Assembly (NCBI RefSeq): GCF_963975415.1
Contig: NZ_CAXBGN010000001.1
Coordinates: 806,001 to 870,000 of the forward strand
Source: Kriegella sp963975415
Lineage (GTDB): Bacteria > Bacteroidota > Bacteroidia > Flavobacteriales > Flavobacteriaceae
Direction of reading: 5' to 3'
DNA length: 64,000 bases
Notes under the pieces: generated by a model
Database searches by the model: none
Told to the model about the DNA's origin: nothing
What the model saw: the letters and a program-made list of their open reading frames with translations, nothing else
Position numbers and translations under genes: made by a program
Shown here: piece by piece, positions 63,790-64,000 of the stretch
Numbering within the stretch: position 1 is the first letter of the stretch
Layout of the letters: every line of letters starts with the position of its first letter

Positions 63790-64000
63790 TCAATCGATAG
63801 TTGTGGGCAAATCGATTTTAAGTACATGGGAAACCGTTCTTTCCCCTCCGGACATATTCCATCCACTGGGGCCATACAGATAGGCCGGACGCCCATCGAT
63901 CATCAGCACTTTGGGGCGCTCCAATTTTGGGTCGGGGCTATAAATTTTTGTCGCCTTTTTTTCGTCAAAATCCTTATAGTAAACCGGGAGCCTATCGTAT
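63790..64000 (-). CDS. C-terminal end of a propeller-type glycoside hydrolase, 5' end outside window
   Basis: The last 69 residues or so of a protein on the minus strand, ending at TGA 63790. It reads SPDPKLERPKVLMIDGRPAY and then GPSGWNMSGGERTVSHVLKI, with a short tail. The ERPKVL / GxPAYLYG pattern is the final blade of the same five-bladed propeller fold found in the N-terminal half of the neighbouring fusion. The stop is 64 nt upstream of that gene, so the two are probably co-transcribed. A family number cannot be given from this fragment. Confidence 0.7.
   Translation of the reverse strand, partial: YDRLPVYYKDFDEKKATKIYSPDPKLERPKVLMIDGRPAYLYGPSGWNMSGGERTVSHVLKIDLPTTID

Overview
The window comes from a marine-type flavobacterium (Bacteroidota). 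The evidence is two SusC/SusD outer-membrane uptake pairs, FecR and ECF-sigma signalling, four formylglycine sulfatases, many exported lipoproteins, fucosidase-type glycosidases, and -7 promoter boxes of the Bacteroidota form TAnnTTTG. Coding density is high and no rRNA, tRNA, insertion sequence, prophage or CRISPR was seen. No gene-free stretch exceeds about 300 bases.

Left part (1-6117, minus strand): a CoxL/CoxS-type molybdenum hydroxylase operon with MoxR ATPase, VWA (CoxE) and CoxG accessory genes. A frameshifted four-helix-bundle gene (23S rRNA intervening-sequence protein family) sits inside it. Next (6408-16119) come an unknown lipoprotein, a divergent dps/oxyR oxidative-stress pair, and a series of single genes: PBP4-type carboxypeptidase, an exported amidohydrolase, a NudK-like NUDIX hydrolase and an exported MlrC-type metallopeptidase.

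16258-22026 (minus) is a compact regulatory island: a soluble histidine kinase, an NtrC-type sigma-54 activator, two short GreA/Rnk-like proteins, glutamate dehydrogenase and two small unknown proteins. A very good sigma-54 promoter lies just downstream of the activator gene. It faces one GreA-like gene, and a tandem repeat that looks like an enhancer lies about 110 bp upstream of it.

22271-35020: an ECF sigma factor with a membrane partner, then a sulfatase-rich polysaccharide utilisation locus (three sulfatases, SusD, STN-bearing SusC, FecR) with a divergently transcribed ECF sigma gene. 35041-44633 is mostly ordinary: DUF2461, AIM24-like, a beta-barrel, DUF4442, and a PadR / PspC / head-GIN envelope module, followed by a dipeptide epimerase overlapping a PLP enzyme.

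44652-64000: a second SusC/SusD pair, two tandem small secreted paralogues, trxB, an orphan LytTR regulator, then a long minus-strand catabolic cluster: galactokinase, a lipoprotein formylglycine-generating enzyme, a sulfatase, a Tat-exported oxidoreductase, GH95, an SGNH esterase, a beta-propeller/GH29 fusion and the end of another propeller-type enzyme. Together these suggest breakdown of a sulfated, acylated algal polysaccharide carrying alpha-L-fucose or alpha-L-galactose on a galactose-containing backbone. That substrate is an inference.
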